From NCBI GenBank assembly GCA_944320885.1, contig CALUJE010000004.1, positions 1-64,000 of the forward strand: a DNA stretch of 64,000 nt, given 5' to 3'. The notes under the pieces were generated by a model. That model searched no databases. It had not been told where the DNA came from and saw only the letters and a program-made list of their open reading frames with translations. The DNA comes from an uncultured Phocaeicola sp. (GTDB lineage: Bacteria; Bacteroidota; Bacteroidia; Bacteroidales; Bacteroidaceae). Shown one piece after another: positions 43,821 through 52,556 of this stretch. The first letter of the stretch is position 1, and each line of letters starts with the position of its first letter. Both the position numbers and the translations under genes were made by a program.

Positions 43821-44873
43821 TTATTTTGCGGAATTCATGCGAAACTTCTGTAGTGGGCTTTCGGGCTCTTCATTCATGTCGGCCACAGCCTGAATCATGT
43901 CGGCTACGATACCCGGTCCTTCGTAAATAAATGCCGAGTAAATCTGTACGAAGTCGGCTCCCATGCTTATCATACGGCAGGCGTCGCCCGGTGTCATCAC
44001 ACCTCCGGCACCGATAATGAGCAGGTCTTTTCCTCCGTTGCGACGCAGATAGTCAACGGCCAGCAGCGGTTTCATACCCAACCCTTTTCCGCTTACTCCT
44101 CCGGCACCCATCGCATTAAGCTCCTGTTCGGAATAGCGGCGTATCTGCGAACGGTCGTTGGTCGGTCCCGTAGCTATCACTCCGTCGAGGCCGTATTGGG
44201 CGATGACCTCGAGCACCGTGTCCATCCCTTCGTGGGTAATGTCGGCCGGCAGCTTGAGCAGGATAGGACGTTTTATCACCAGCGACTGGCGTTGGCGGGT
44301 GAGTGCCTCGAGCATCTCTTTCATCAGCGGCAGCTCCAGCGTGCCCCAGTTGATGGTAAAATAGTCGGCATTGGTATAAAGCTCCATATACATGTGCAGG
44401 AAGTCTTCAATCACCTGTTGTCCTTCCGACTTCGGGTCTTTGTTGATGTTCACTCCGATGGTAACCTTTCCGCTCCGGTAACGGAGACGCTTCTTGACCA
44501 CCTCCACACCAGGATTGTTGAAGCCTGTGCGTGAGATAAGTGAGTTGTAGCGGGGCAGACGGAAGATGCGTGGTACAGGATTACCGGCACAGGCGTGGGG
44601 TGTTACGGTACCCACTTCGATAAATCCGAATCCGAAATCAAACAGTTCGTTAAACACTTCGGCTCCCTTGTCCATTCCTGCCGAGAGCCCGATGCGATTC
44701 TTGCTGACGATGCCCTTGCATATCAGTTTCTCTTCTTCATACTGATATTTGCTGCGCAGGAAACGGCGCAGAAACGGTATCCGGTTTGATTTTTTGAGCA
44801 GGTTGAACGTCAGTCTGTGAGCCCGTTCAGGTTCCAGAAGAAACAGCAGCGGGCGTATGGTGCTTTTATACAT
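43821..44873 (-). CDS. Class 2 dihydroorotate dehydrogenase-like flavoprotein with altered substrate loop
   Basis: A 350-residue protein with the class 2 dihydroorotate dehydrogenase layout. It has an N-terminal membrane-associating helix (STIRPLLFLLEPERAHRLTF), the FMN-barrel start IGLSAGMDKGAEV, FGFIEVGTVTPHACAGNP, ISRTGFNNPGV, the lysine strand ILLKLPADIT, and FMN phosphate site LLIIGAGGVMTPGDA with DFVQIYSAF. But the loop that is Asn-x-Ser-Ser-Pro-Asn in E. coli PyrD, with the catalytic Ser175, reads NWGTLE here (residues 175-180). The later TNTT reads TGPT. So FMN binding looks intact while orotate-binding residues do not. It may use another substrate. It starts 12 bp after a GT2 gene. 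Confidence 0.8.
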   Translation of the reverse strand: MYKSTIRPLLFLLEPERAHRLTFNLLKKSNRIPFLRRFLRSKYQYEEEKLICKGIVSKNRIGLSAGMDKGAEVFNELFDFGFGFIEVGTVTPHACAGNPVPRIFRLPRYNSLISRTGFNNPGVEVVKKRLRYRSGKVTIGVNINKDPKSEGQQVIEDFLHMYMELYTNADYFTINWGTLELPLMKEMLEALTRQRQSLVIKRPILLKLPADITHEGMDTVLEVIAQYGLDGVIATGPTNDRSQIRRYSEQELNAMGAGGVSGKGLGMKPLLAVDYLRRNGGKDLLIIGAGGVMTPGDACRMISMGADFVQIYSAFIYEGPGIVADMIQAVADMNEEPESPLQKFRMNSAK

Positions 44874-44885
44874 AATGCTTAATGG

Positions 44886-45776
44886 TTAGAGTTTTCCTAA
44901 TATTTCCTTGATTCCGTCACGATACATTTTCCAGAACTGTCCGATGTCGCTCAGGCGGTATGCCTTTACGAAGGGAGCGCTGAAGAGCACCACCATCATG
45001 TATCCGAACATGCCTTGGAAGGCACGACCGTATTTCACCGCGAAGTTCTTTCCGTAGTGATGGTTGAAGTAGGCCGAGTTGCGCACCTGATAGAGGCGTT
45101 TCCATTTCTTCTTCTTCGATTTTTCCTTCCACGAGTCGTTATTGAAGAAAAGTTCCTTCTGCATGTGTGCCTGTGGTACGTAAATCACTTTGTATCCGGC
45201 CAGTACGGTACGGTAGGAGTAGTCGGTATCGTCGTAAAAGATGAAGAGGTCTTTGTTGGGGTATCCTATCTTCTCTACCACCTCACGTTTGATGAGCGGT
45301 CCTTCGAATACCATTCCTTCAATTTCCGTCGGTTCTGACACGTCGGGTGTGAGTCGTCCCTGATGGAGTGAGGTGAACGGATTGCTCAGATTCACCCGTG
45401 CACATTCGTTGACGAATATCTTTCCGGCTTGTATGCGTCGCGGGCAGAGTATTCCGGCATCCGGACGGTCACATTCCAGCAGGCGGCTCAGGCAGTCGGG
45501 CTCAGGAAACACATCGTCGTCCATGCACCATATCCAGTCGTACCCGCCTTCGCAGGCCGCTTTCATTCCGGTGTAGAATCCTCCCGAGCCTCCCACGTTC
45601 TCCTGTTCGATGACGTGCAGGCCTTCCTGTGTGCGGAGCCATTCAGTGGTTCCGTCAGTACAGCCGTTGTTTACCACGATGACGGTGTTTACCAGCCGGT
45701 CATTGCGCAGACATTCAATGGTTCTCTGTAAAAGTTTCAGACGGTTGTAGGTTACGACTACTGCTGCAATTTTCAT
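44886..45776 (-). CDS. GT2 family glycosyltransferase, galactofuranosyltransferase-like
   Basis: A 296-residue GT-A fold enzyme. It opens with the nucleotide-sugar site IAAVVVTYNRLKLLQRTIEC, then VNNGCTDGTTEWL and the metal site DWIWCMDDDVFPEPDCL (Asp-Asp-Asp near residue 86). The acceptor region has FIFYDDTDYSYRTVLAGYKV and a His, Lys-rich end. The pattern NVGGSGGFYTGM with WCMDDD is typical of the GlfT2/rhamnosyl branch that moves galactofuranose, and a UDP-galactopyranose mutase gene at 28505 could make the donor. The C-terminus has a hydrophobic stretch (FQGMFGYMMVVLFSAPFV) suggesting membrane association. Confidence 0.88.
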   Translation of the reverse strand: MKIAAVVVTYNRLKLLQRTIECLRNDRLVNTVIVVNNGCTDGTTEWLRTQEGLHVIEQENVGGSGGFYTGMKAACEGGYDWIWCMDDDVFPEPDCLSRLLECDRPDAGILCPRRIQAGKIFVNECARVNLSNPFTSLHQGRLTPDVSEPTEIEGMVFEGPLIKREVVEKIGYPNKDLFIFYDDTDYSYRTVLAGYKVIYVPQAHMQKELFFNNDSWKEKSKKKKWKRLYQVRNSAYFNHHYGKNFAVKYGRAFQGMFGYMMVVLFSAPFVKAYRLSDIGQFWKMYRDGIKEILGKL

Positions 45777-45882
45777 AGTTGCTTCTGTTTATGGGTTGAA
45801 TGCGTTCCGTCAGAATGGATGTAACCTTGCAAGCGGTGATGTGCCTCCCGGTATAGGAGCTGTTTGAAACGGAGAGTCTGTC

Positions 45883-46887
45883 TTACGCCAGTTCTTTCTC
45901 CTTGTTTTCCTGGTTGAAAGCTTCCTCTTCGGCTTTGGCTATAATCTCTTCTATCGGATCGACGTATGTTTTTTCTTCTTTAGTTTCTGTTTCAATGATG
46001 CTTTCCTCAACGTATTGCTCTTCAGTGACAGTCAGTTCGGCAGTCGGCTCAGTCTCAGTCACAGGAGTAGCATCCTCTGTGAATTCTTCCTGAACAGGCT
46101 GTTCTGCTTCCAGGCGTTCTTTCTTTGCCTCAAACACGGCATCGATAAATGCCGCTTCCTTTTTGAGACGGCTCAGTGCCTGTTTGGCGGCTGCCTGTTG
46201 GCTTTCTTTCTTTGAATATCCGCTTCCGCTTCCTCCCACGATGTTTTCAAGGAGTACTTCCGACAGGAATACGGGGCTGCTCACATCCTGTGTCTGCTCC
46301 ACTACCTGGAACTCAAGTTTTACCTTGTTTTTCTGTGACCACTCAATGAGCTTCGACTTGAAGTTCACTTCCTTGTAAGCCACCTTGTCGATGTTGATAA
46401 GCCGGTGCAGGATACGTTCTTCGATGAACTTCATGCACACGTTATATCCTTTGTCGAGATAGACGGCACCTATCAGCGCTTCAAATGCGTTTCCGCACAT
46501 GTAGCTGTTATGGTTGCTCGGGTGTGCCGAGTATTTTATCAGTTTGTCTAGTCCGATATCTACGGCCAGTTTGTTCAGGGTTTCGCGCTGTACGATTTTT
46601 GAGCGTGTATTGGTGAGGAATCCTTCGCGTTTGCCTTCGAAGTGTTTGTATACGATGTCGGCAACAATGGCGTCGAGGATGGCATCTCCCAGAAACTCAA
46701 GGCGTTCGTTGTTGAGCATACGTCCCTTGGCACTACGTACGGCCGATGATTTGTGGAGTAGTGCCTCTTTGTAGATTTCTATATTTCCCGGATAGAAACC
46801 CAATATATTGTACAAAGCAAAATAAGACTCTTTTTCTTTATTGAAAGAGAGCCTTATTCTGTCTATTATGTTAGCTATCTGAAACAC
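45883..46887 (-). CDS. rnc: Ribonuclease III with a long acidic C-terminal tail
   Basis: A 334-residue double-strand-specific RNase used in rRNA maturation and mRNA decay. The signature NNERLEFLGDAI is at residues 59-70 (Glu64, Asp68). The second acidic cluster reads CGNAFEALIGAVYLDKGY: Glu136 is present but the Asp of E. coli (Asp114) is Asn133. A dsRNA-binding domain spans about 170-245 (SKLIEWSQKNKVKLEFQVVE, ending GYSKKESQQAAAKQALSRL). Residues 255-334 form a low-complexity tail rich in Glu and Thr that is absent from E. coli RNase III. It starts 5 bp after the fabF stop in the classic acpP-fabF-rnc order. Confidence 0.96.
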   Translation of the reverse strand: MFQIANIIDRIRLSFNKEKESYFALYNILGFYPGNIEIYKEALLHKSSAVRSAKGRMLNNERLEFLGDAILDAIVADIVYKHFEGKREGFLTNTRSKIVQRETLNKLAVDIGLDKLIKYSAHPSNHNSYMCGNAFEALIGAVYLDKGYNVCMKFIEERILHRLINIDKVAYKEVNFKSKLIEWSQKNKVKLEFQVVEQTQDVSSPVFLSEVLLENIVGGSGSGYSKKESQQAAAKQALSRLKKEAAFIDAVFEAKKERLEAEQPVQEEFTEDATPVTETEPTAELTVTEEQYVEESIIETETKEEKTYVDPIEEIIAKAEEEAFNQENKEKELA

Positions 46888-46891
46888 GATA

Positions 46892-48154
46892 TTATTCTGC
46901 GTATTTCTTAACTATGATACATGCATTGTGTCCGCCAAAACCGAATGTGTTTGACAAAGCAGCGTTGACAGTACGTTTCTGTGCCTTACCGAAGGTAAAG
47001 TTCAGGTTGTAGTCTATTTCTTCGTCATTGTCACCTTCTTCATGGTTGATGGTAGGAGGAACAATATCATTCTTAACAGCCAATACGCTGGCAAGAGCTT
47101 CTACTGCGCCGGCAGCACCCAACAAGTGACCGGTCATAGACTTGGTAGAGCTGATGTTCAGCTTGTAGGCATGTTCACCGAACAGTGCAGTGATAGCCTT
47201 TACTTCGGAGATATCACCTACCGGAGTAGATGTTCCGTGTACGTTGATGTAGTCGATGTCTTCAGGTTTCATGCCTGCATCTTCAAGAGCATTTTCCATA
47301 ACGAGTTTTGCTCCGAGTCCTTCAGGATGAGAAGCTGTGAGGTGATGCGCATCGGCGCTCATACCTACTCCGGCTACTTCTGCGTATATCTTGGCACCAC
47401 GTGCTTTTGCGTGTTCGAGCTCTTCCAGAATCAAACATCCGGCACCTTCTCCCATTACGAATCCGTCACGGCTCTTGCTGAACGGACGGCTGGCTCTTTG
47501 TGGGTCATCGTTACGGGTAGACAGTGCGTGCATTGCGTTGAAACCACCTACTCCGCAAGGGAAGATAGCAGCTTCGGCACCTCCTGATACAATAACGTTT
47601 GCTTTTCCCAGACGAATCAGGTTGAAAGCATCAGCCAATGCATTGGTTGAAGATGCGCATGCAGATGATGTTACGTAGTTAGGTCCGTGGAATCCGTACA
47701 TGATAGAAATTTGTCCTGCACAGATATCTGCAATCATTTTCGGGATGAAGAATGGATTGTATTTAGGACCCATGTCTTTATGGAGAGCGTAATTTCCTGT
47801 TTCTTCTTCAAAGGTGTGCATACCGCCTATGCCCACACCAAAAATTACACCGATTCGGTTCAAGTCTTCTTTTTCAACGTCAAGTCCGGAATCTTTCACA
47901 GCTTCCATTGCAGCCACAAGTGCATATTGGGTGTAAAGGTCCATTTTACGGGCTTCCTTGCGGTCAAGGTGCTCGTTAACATTGAAATTCTTTACTTCAC
48001 ATGCGAACTGAGTCTTGAACAGTGATGCATCAAAATGAGTAATAGGTCCTGCCCCGCTTACTCCGTTCAGTAAATTTTCCCAAGTTTCGGGAGCGGTATT
48101 ACCAACCGGTGTCAGTGCGCCAAGACCTGTTACTACAACTCTTTTTAATTCCAT
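46892..48154 (-). CDS. fabF: 3-oxoacyl-[acyl-carrier-protein] synthase II
   Basis: A 420-residue condensing enzyme that extends acyl-ACP with malonyl-ACP in fatty acid synthesis. The catalytic Cys is in VTSSACASSTNALADAF, and the two histidines are in INVHGTSTPVGD and STKSMTGHLLGAAGAVEAL. The start RVVVTGLGALTPVGNTAPET and the end NTFGFGGHNACIIVKKY are canonical. It follows acpP by 15 bp and precedes rnc by 4 bp, in one operon. Confidence 0.98.
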   Translation of the reverse strand: MELKRVVVTGLGALTPVGNTAPETWENLLNGVSGAGPITHFDASLFKTQFACEVKNFNVNEHLDRKEARKMDLYTQYALVAAMEAVKDSGLDVEKEDLNRIGVIFGVGIGGMHTFEEETGNYALHKDMGPKYNPFFIPKMIADICAGQISIMYGFHGPNYVTSSACASSTNALADAFNLIRLGKANVIVSGGAEAAIFPCGVGGFNAMHALSTRNDDPQRASRPFSKSRDGFVMGEGAGCLILEELEHAKARGAKIYAEVAGVGMSADAHHLTASHPEGLGAKLVMENALEDAGMKPEDIDYINVHGTSTPVGDISEVKAITALFGEHAYKLNISSTKSMTGHLLGAAGAVEALASVLAVKNDIVPPTINHEEGDNDEEIDYNLNFTFGKAQKRTVNAALSNTFGFGGHNACIIVKKYAE

Positions 48155-48169
48155 ACGATATGAAACTGA

Positions 48170-48406
48170 TTACTTTGCGTTAGCTTCGATATAAGAAACA
48201 GCGTCACCTACAGTTGTAATCTTTTCTGCTTGGTCATCAGGAATTGAGATACCGAATTCTTTTTCGAATTCCATGATCAACTCAACTGTATCCAATGAAT
48301 CTGCTCCAAGATCGTTAGTGAAGCTTGCTTCGTTAGTAACTTCTGATTCTTCTACACCTAATTTATCAACGATAATCGCTTTAACTCTTGATGCAATTTC
48401 AGACAT
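48170..48406 (-). CDS. acpP: Acyl carrier protein
   Basis: A 78-residue acidic carrier of growing acyl chains. The phosphopantetheine serine lies in [20 protein letters not shown] (Ser40). Length and sequence are standard. It is the first gene of the acpP-fabF-rnc operon, with a strong promoter about 50 bp upstream. Confidence 0.98.
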   Translation of the reverse strand: MSEIASRVKAIIVDKLGVEESEVTNEASFTNDLGADSLDTVELIMEFEKEFGISIPDDQAEKITTVGDAVSYIEANAK

Positions 48407-48458
48407 AATTTTAAGTTTTTAATTAATAATTTATTGTTATTTCCTTATTTTTGCGTTG

Positions 48459-48490
48459 CAAAGAAATAAATATTTATCTTTATGCGCAAA
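48459..48490 (-). promoter_or_regulatory. Promoter of the acpP-fabF-rnc operon
   Basis: On the minus strand TTTG (48487-48490), 20-bp spacer, TTTCTTTG (48459-48466). The -7 box has TT where the consensus has TA. The leader is about 45 nt and AT-rich. Confidence 0.65.
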
Positions 48491-48557
48491 TAATTAGATG
48501 ATTAATTGCACTTTCTTTGCACAAATTATAGGCAGATGTGCACAAATTAGGAAAAAT

Positions 48558-49133
48558 ATGCAGAAAAACATTGTAATATTGGCTTCCGGCTCGGGTACGA
48601 ACACGGGAAATATTATCAGATATTTCCAATCGAGTGATGTGGCGCGTGTGGTTTTGGTTGTATCAAACAAAGCCGATGCTTATGTTCTTGAAAGAGCCAA
48701 ACGTCTTCAGGTCCCTTCTTTGGTTATTCCTCGTGATAAGTTTCTGGAAAGCGGTTATGTATGTTCCGTCTTGCAGGAATATCATGCCGATTTGGTCGTA
48801 TTGGCCGGGTTCCTGCTCCGTATACCGGATGATATGCTTGCGGCCTATCCGCAGCGGATTGTAAACATTCATCCTTCACTGCTGCCGAAGTATGGCGGAA
48901 AGGGTATGTATGGCGACAAGGTTCATCAGGCCGTCGTTGCTGCCGGAGAGAAAGAAAGCGGAATCACGATTCATTACATTGACGGGCATTTTGACGAAGG
49001 AGTAACCATCTTTCAGGCCAAATGTCCCGTGTTGCCCGACGATACACCTGAAGAGGTTGCCCATAAGGTGCACGCGCTGGAGTATGAGCATTATCCGAAA
49101 GTGATAGAGCGAATTCTTGCTGAGAAAGAATAA
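48558..49133 (+). CDS. purN: Phosphoribosylglycinamide formyltransferase
   Basis: A 191-residue enzyme of purine synthesis that formylates GAR with 10-formyltetrahydrofolate. The ATG at 48558 begins MQKNIVILASGSGTNTGNII, the phosphate-binding start of the family. The catalytic Asn and His are in RIVNIHPSLLPKYGGKGMYG, and the Asp in SGITIHYIDGHFDEGVTIFQ. An upstream in-frame ATG at 48498 would add 20 residues without family support. It is divergent from acpP, with 151 bp between start codons. Confidence 0.96.
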   Translation: MQKNIVILASGSGTNTGNIIRYFQSSDVARVVLVVSNKADAYVLERAKRLQVPSLVIPRDKFLESGYVCSVLQEYHADLVVLAGFLLRIPDDMLAAYPQRIVNIHPSLLPKYGGKGMYGDKVHQAVVAAGEKESGITIHYIDGHFDEGVTIFQAKCPVLPDDTPEEVAHKVHALEYEHYPKVIERILAEKE

Positions 49134-49173
49134 CATCCTTATATATATTATTAATTAATCTAACTCATTAATC

Positions 49174-50277
49174 ATGAAAAAAATCTTTAAACTGTTCACT
49201 CTTGCAGCAGTAGCCGGACTTGCTGCATGTACCGGAAAACCGGGTTATGTGATTACCGGAACCGTAGAATCTGCAGCCGATGGAGATACTGTATACCTGC
49301 AGACATTGGAAGGCTGGAACTTTGTAAACCTTGATACTGCGGTAATTGCAAACGGTAAATTTACTTTTGAAGGCGTACAGGATACTGCCGCTTACCGTTA
49401 CCTCTCATGTAAAGTTGGTGATAAGGAATTTTTGCGTACCGACTTTTTCCTGGAGAACGGAAATATCACTGCCAATCTTGGCAAGGAATCTTCATCTGTA
49501 ACCGGAACATTGAGCAATGATGCTTATCAGGAAATCAGTTCTCAGCTGAAAGCCATTTATCCTCAGTTGAGAGAAATAAGAGCAACCTTTGCAAAAGGTG
49601 GTCTTACTGACGCACAAAGAGATTCACTTGGAAACATTTATAAGGAACTGGATCAGAAAATGACTCAGGTAAACATGGATGGCTTGCGTAAAAATATCAC
49701 TAACGCCGTAGGTGTATACTTGCTGAAGAGTAATTATTATAGCATGGATATTGCCGAACTCGACACTTTGCTTCCGAAAATTGCTCCGGAGTTCAAGGCT
49801 GATGAAAGAGTTCAGAAGATTGAAAGTTATGTGAGCAGTATCAAAGCAACAGCCGTAGGCCAGAAGTTTACTGATTTTGCCATGAAAGACCTTGAAGGTA
49901 AAGACGTGAAACTTTCTGACTATGCAGGAAAAGGAAAGGTTATCGTAGTTGATTTCTGGGCTTCATGGTGTGGTCCTTGCCGTGCCGGAATGCCTGCATT
50001 GAAAGAAACCTACAAGAAATTCAAGGGTGACAACTTTGAAATCGTAGGCGTATCACTTGATAAGGATATGGAAGCATGGGCAAAGGCCGTTAAGGATTTA
50101 GGTCTTGAGTGGGCTCACATGTCTGACTTGAAGTTCTGGGATTGCGAAGGTGCCAAACTTTATGGTGTAAACGCTATTCCTGCACTGGTGGTTATCGACA
50201 AAGACGGAACCATTGCTGCACGTGACATTCACGGTGAAGAGCTGAACGCAAAAATTGCAGAATTGCTGGCTAAATAA
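49174..50277 (+). CDS. TlpA-like thioredoxin-fold lipoprotein with N-terminal DUF4369
   Basis: A 367-residue lipoprotein (MKKIFKLFTLAAVAGLAAC, Cys19). Residues 25-130 are a DUF4369 beta domain (YVITGTVESAADGDTVYLQT), then a helical spacer (about 110-215), then a TlpA/AhpC-TSA domain with VDFWASWCGPCRAGMPALKE (Cys-Gly-Pro-Cys near 265-269) and GVNAIPALVVIDKDG with the cis-proline. It acts as a periplasmic disulfide reductant or resolving protein. It is a paralogue of the TlpA protein in the SusC/SusD operon at 16742. It lies 40 bp after purN and may be co-transcribed with it; a terminator hairpin follows. Confidence 0.93.
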   Translation: MKKIFKLFTLAAVAGLAACTGKPGYVITGTVESAADGDTVYLQTLEGWNFVNLDTAVIANGKFTFEGVQDTAAYRYLSCKVGDKEFLRTDFFLENGNITANLGKESSSVTGTLSNDAYQEISSQLKAIYPQLREIRATFAKGGLTDAQRDSLGNIYKELDQKMTQVNMDGLRKNITNAVGVYLLKSNYYSMDIAELDTLLPKIAPEFKADERVQKIESYVSSIKATAVGQKFTDFAMKDLEGKDVKLSDYAGKGKVIVVDFWASWCGPCRAGMPALKETYKKFKGDNFEIVGVSLDKDMEAWAKAVKDLGLEWAHMSDLKFWDCEGAKLYGVNAIPALVVIDKDGTIAARDIHGEELNAKIAELLAK

Positions 50278-50313
50278 CGTCTGATATCAGTACGTTTATT
50301 ATATCGAAAAGAG

Positions 50314-50349
50314 AAAATCCTCATAGCTTCATGCTATGGGGATTTTTTT
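50314..50349 (+). terminator. Terminator after the TlpA lipoprotein gene
   Basis: Stem AAAATCCTCATAGC (50314-50327), loop ttcat, GCTATGGGGATTTT from 50333, running into seven Ts. A strong intrinsic terminator. Confidence 0.9.
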
Positions 50350-50546
50350 GTATTTAAAAATGTTGATGCTTTTGAAAGAAACTGCTTTATGTCTTTTGCC
50401 GCTGGTGAGGTGTGTCCTGTTGTGTACTAGTCAGTTAAAGACATTAAAAATACTCCTTATCGTACACAAAAGAATTCCCGTATTTTATAAAATTTAAAAA
50501 GAAAAGCTATATTTGTATATCGTTATACAATAATTTATAGAGAGCC

Positions 50547-52556
50547 ATGAAAGCATCACACGTTATTCTGCTGGTTTACCTGTTGGTGAGCGTTTTCGGA
50601 GCAGGAGTCTGTGCGCAGACTAAGAGTATGAAAGAGATGAAGTATGGAAAAGTAAGCAAGAAAGACTTTTCTTCCTACACGCCGTCCGATACGGCAGTAG
50701 CGGCTGTATTTCTGAAGAAGAAAGGCATTACCTACTATAATCTTGGCATGCGCGGAAACATTACGGTTGAGTCTGAGTATGAATTCCGTTTGCAGGTGCT
50801 TCGCCCGGAAGGCACTGAGTATGCCAATGTGAGCATTCCTTTCTTTCGCGACCAGCGTCCGGGCTATGTTACGGAGCGTATATATGGTATTGATGCGGTA
50901 GCTTACAATCTTGTAGACGGGAAAGTGGAGGAGACCGATCTTGAACGCAAGTATATCGTGGAAGAAAAAGTGTCGGACAATGTTTATGTGATGAAATTCT
51001 CTATCCCCAATGTGAAGCCGGGCTCTATCATTGAATATAAATACAAGTTCTCTTCAAACAATCCGTTCAGTCTCGATGCCTGGAAGATTCAGGAAGACAT
51101 ACCTGTGCTTCGGGCCCAGTATGACCTGCATGTACCCGAAATCTTCAAGTTCAATATTTCCAGCAAGGGCGGACGGTATATAGAGCGTAAACACTCAAAA
51201 GGAAACAGTCAGATGACAGTGATAGGTCTGGGAGGAATTACGCGCGATATCCTTACCGACTGCTATACTTTTACGAGTGAGAATGTGCCGCCGCTCAAGG
51301 AAGAGCCGATGGTGTGGTGCAAGGAGAACTACCGCTGCATGGTAGATTTTGAAATCCGCGCCATAGATATACCGCTTGATGTTCCTGCCTATTTCCGTAC
51401 CACCTGGGCCGATGTGTGTGACGAACTGAAACTGATAGATAACTTTGGAAGGCATTTTGGCATGCGCAATCCCCTGCGTGAAGAGCAGAAGAAGCTGCAC
51501 CTTGACCCTTCGCTGCCGGTTGCGGCCAAGGCGATGGCCCTGCGTATGATGCTCATGTCGTATGTACAGTGGGATGGCGAATATTCACTCTTTTCCGATA
51601 TCAGTGCACGTCAGTGTCTGGAACAGAAGCACGGAAACAATGCCATGCTCAACTTCATTTATCTGTCGATGCTGAAAGATGCCGGTATCAAGGCAACTCC
51701 GGTGCTTATCCGTCAGAAGACAATGGGCGACCTGATGGGTATCCGTCCGTCGCTCGAAAATCTCTCTACGTTTGTAGTGGGCATCTACGATGAAAAGAAC
51801 AAACTGATGTATACCGACTGTTCTATCCCCTGGTGTTCGCTGAACCTGCTTCCGCCACAGCTGATGGCAAATCTGGGTATCTGTTTTGCTACGGAGGCCG
51901 AAGGCACCTCATACACTTCACTGGCTGATGTAGGCCGACACTATCAGAACATTCTGGTGCAGTCGGAGATTTCGCCTGACGGGCATTTGAAAGGGAGCTT
52001 TCACGCAACCTATTACGGGTGTTCGGCTTTCGAGCATCTGGCATGGAAAGAGCAGCAGAAAGACTCGCTGAATTATGTGCAGGCACTCGACCGTAAATAT
52101 GAAATAAAGGTAAATACCTTTAAGTCGGAGCTTAAAGACGGCTCTTATACCGATTTCATGGATTATGAGAAGCAGCTCACTACCGGAGACGGCGTTATCT
52201 ATTTCAATCCTTTTGTTGTAGACAAGGATATTGAGAATCCTTTTTTTGCCGAACAGCGTACCATGCCCATAGAGTTTCCTTATAAATATGTGAAGAAGTT
52301 TTATGGTGTTTATAAGTTGCCCGAAGGCTATGAACCCGAAAGCCTCCCGCAGCCCATACGCTTGAAGGTAGAGAAGGGCGGAGCCGCTATCAGTTGCATT
52401 GTGCAGCAAAAAGAAGGGTCGCTGATGGCCATGCTCGATTTGAAAGTAGATAAGACCGTATTTCCGGCCAACAGAAATGTAGAGCTGAGACAGCTTTGGG
52501 AACAGCTGATAAACATGTCGAAGCTGCAGATTGTATTAAAGAAGAAAGCTTTATGA
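50547..52556 (+). CDS. DUF3857/transglutaminase-like protein lacking the catalytic Cys and His
   Basis: A 669-residue secreted protein (signal MKASHVILLVYLLVSVFGAGVCA). It has an N-terminal DUF3857 domain (about 70-260, e.g. VSDNVYVMKFSIPNVKPGSI), then a transglutaminase-like fold (about 300-430), then a C-terminal beta domain. In active relatives the fold carries Gly-Asp-Cys-Lys and a downstream His. Here the site reads HGNNAMLNFIYLSMLKDAGI (Asn365 at the Cys position) and the His strand reads STFVVGIYDEKNK. It should therefore be catalytically dead. Its stop overlaps the start of the next gene by ATGA, and that gene keeps the active residues. A -7 box TATATTTG lies at 50508-50515. Confidence 0.85.
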   Translation: MKASHVILLVYLLVSVFGAGVCAQTKSMKEMKYGKVSKKDFSSYTPSDTAVAAVFLKKKGITYYNLGMRGNITVESEYEFRLQVLRPEGTEYANVSIPFFRDQRPGYVTERIYGIDAVAYNLVDGKVEETDLERKYIVEEKVSDNVYVMKFSIPNVKPGSIIEYKYKFSSNNPFSLDAWKIQEDIPVLRAQYDLHVPEIFKFNISSKGGRYIERKHSKGNSQMTVIGLGGITRDILTDCYTFTSENVPPLKEEPMVWCKENYRCMVDFEIRAIDIPLDVPAYFRTTWADVCDELKLIDNFGRHFGMRNPLREEQKKLHLDPSLPVAAKAMALRMMLMSYVQWDGEYSLFSDISARQCLEQKHGNNAMLNFIYLSMLKDAGIKATPVLIRQKTMGDLMGIRPSLENLSTFVVGIYDEKNKLMYTDCSIPWCSLNLLPPQLMANLGICFATEAEGTSYTSLADVGRHYQNILVQSEISPDGHLKGSFHATYYGCSAFEHLAWKEQQKDSLNYVQALDRKYEIKVNTFKSELKDGSYTDFMDYEKQLTTGDGVIYFNPFVVDKDIENPFFAEQRTMPIEFPYKYVKKFYGVYKLPEGYEPESLPQPIRLKVEKGGAAISCIVQQKEGSLMAMLDLKVDKTVFPANRNVELRQLWEQLINMSKLQIVLKKKAL

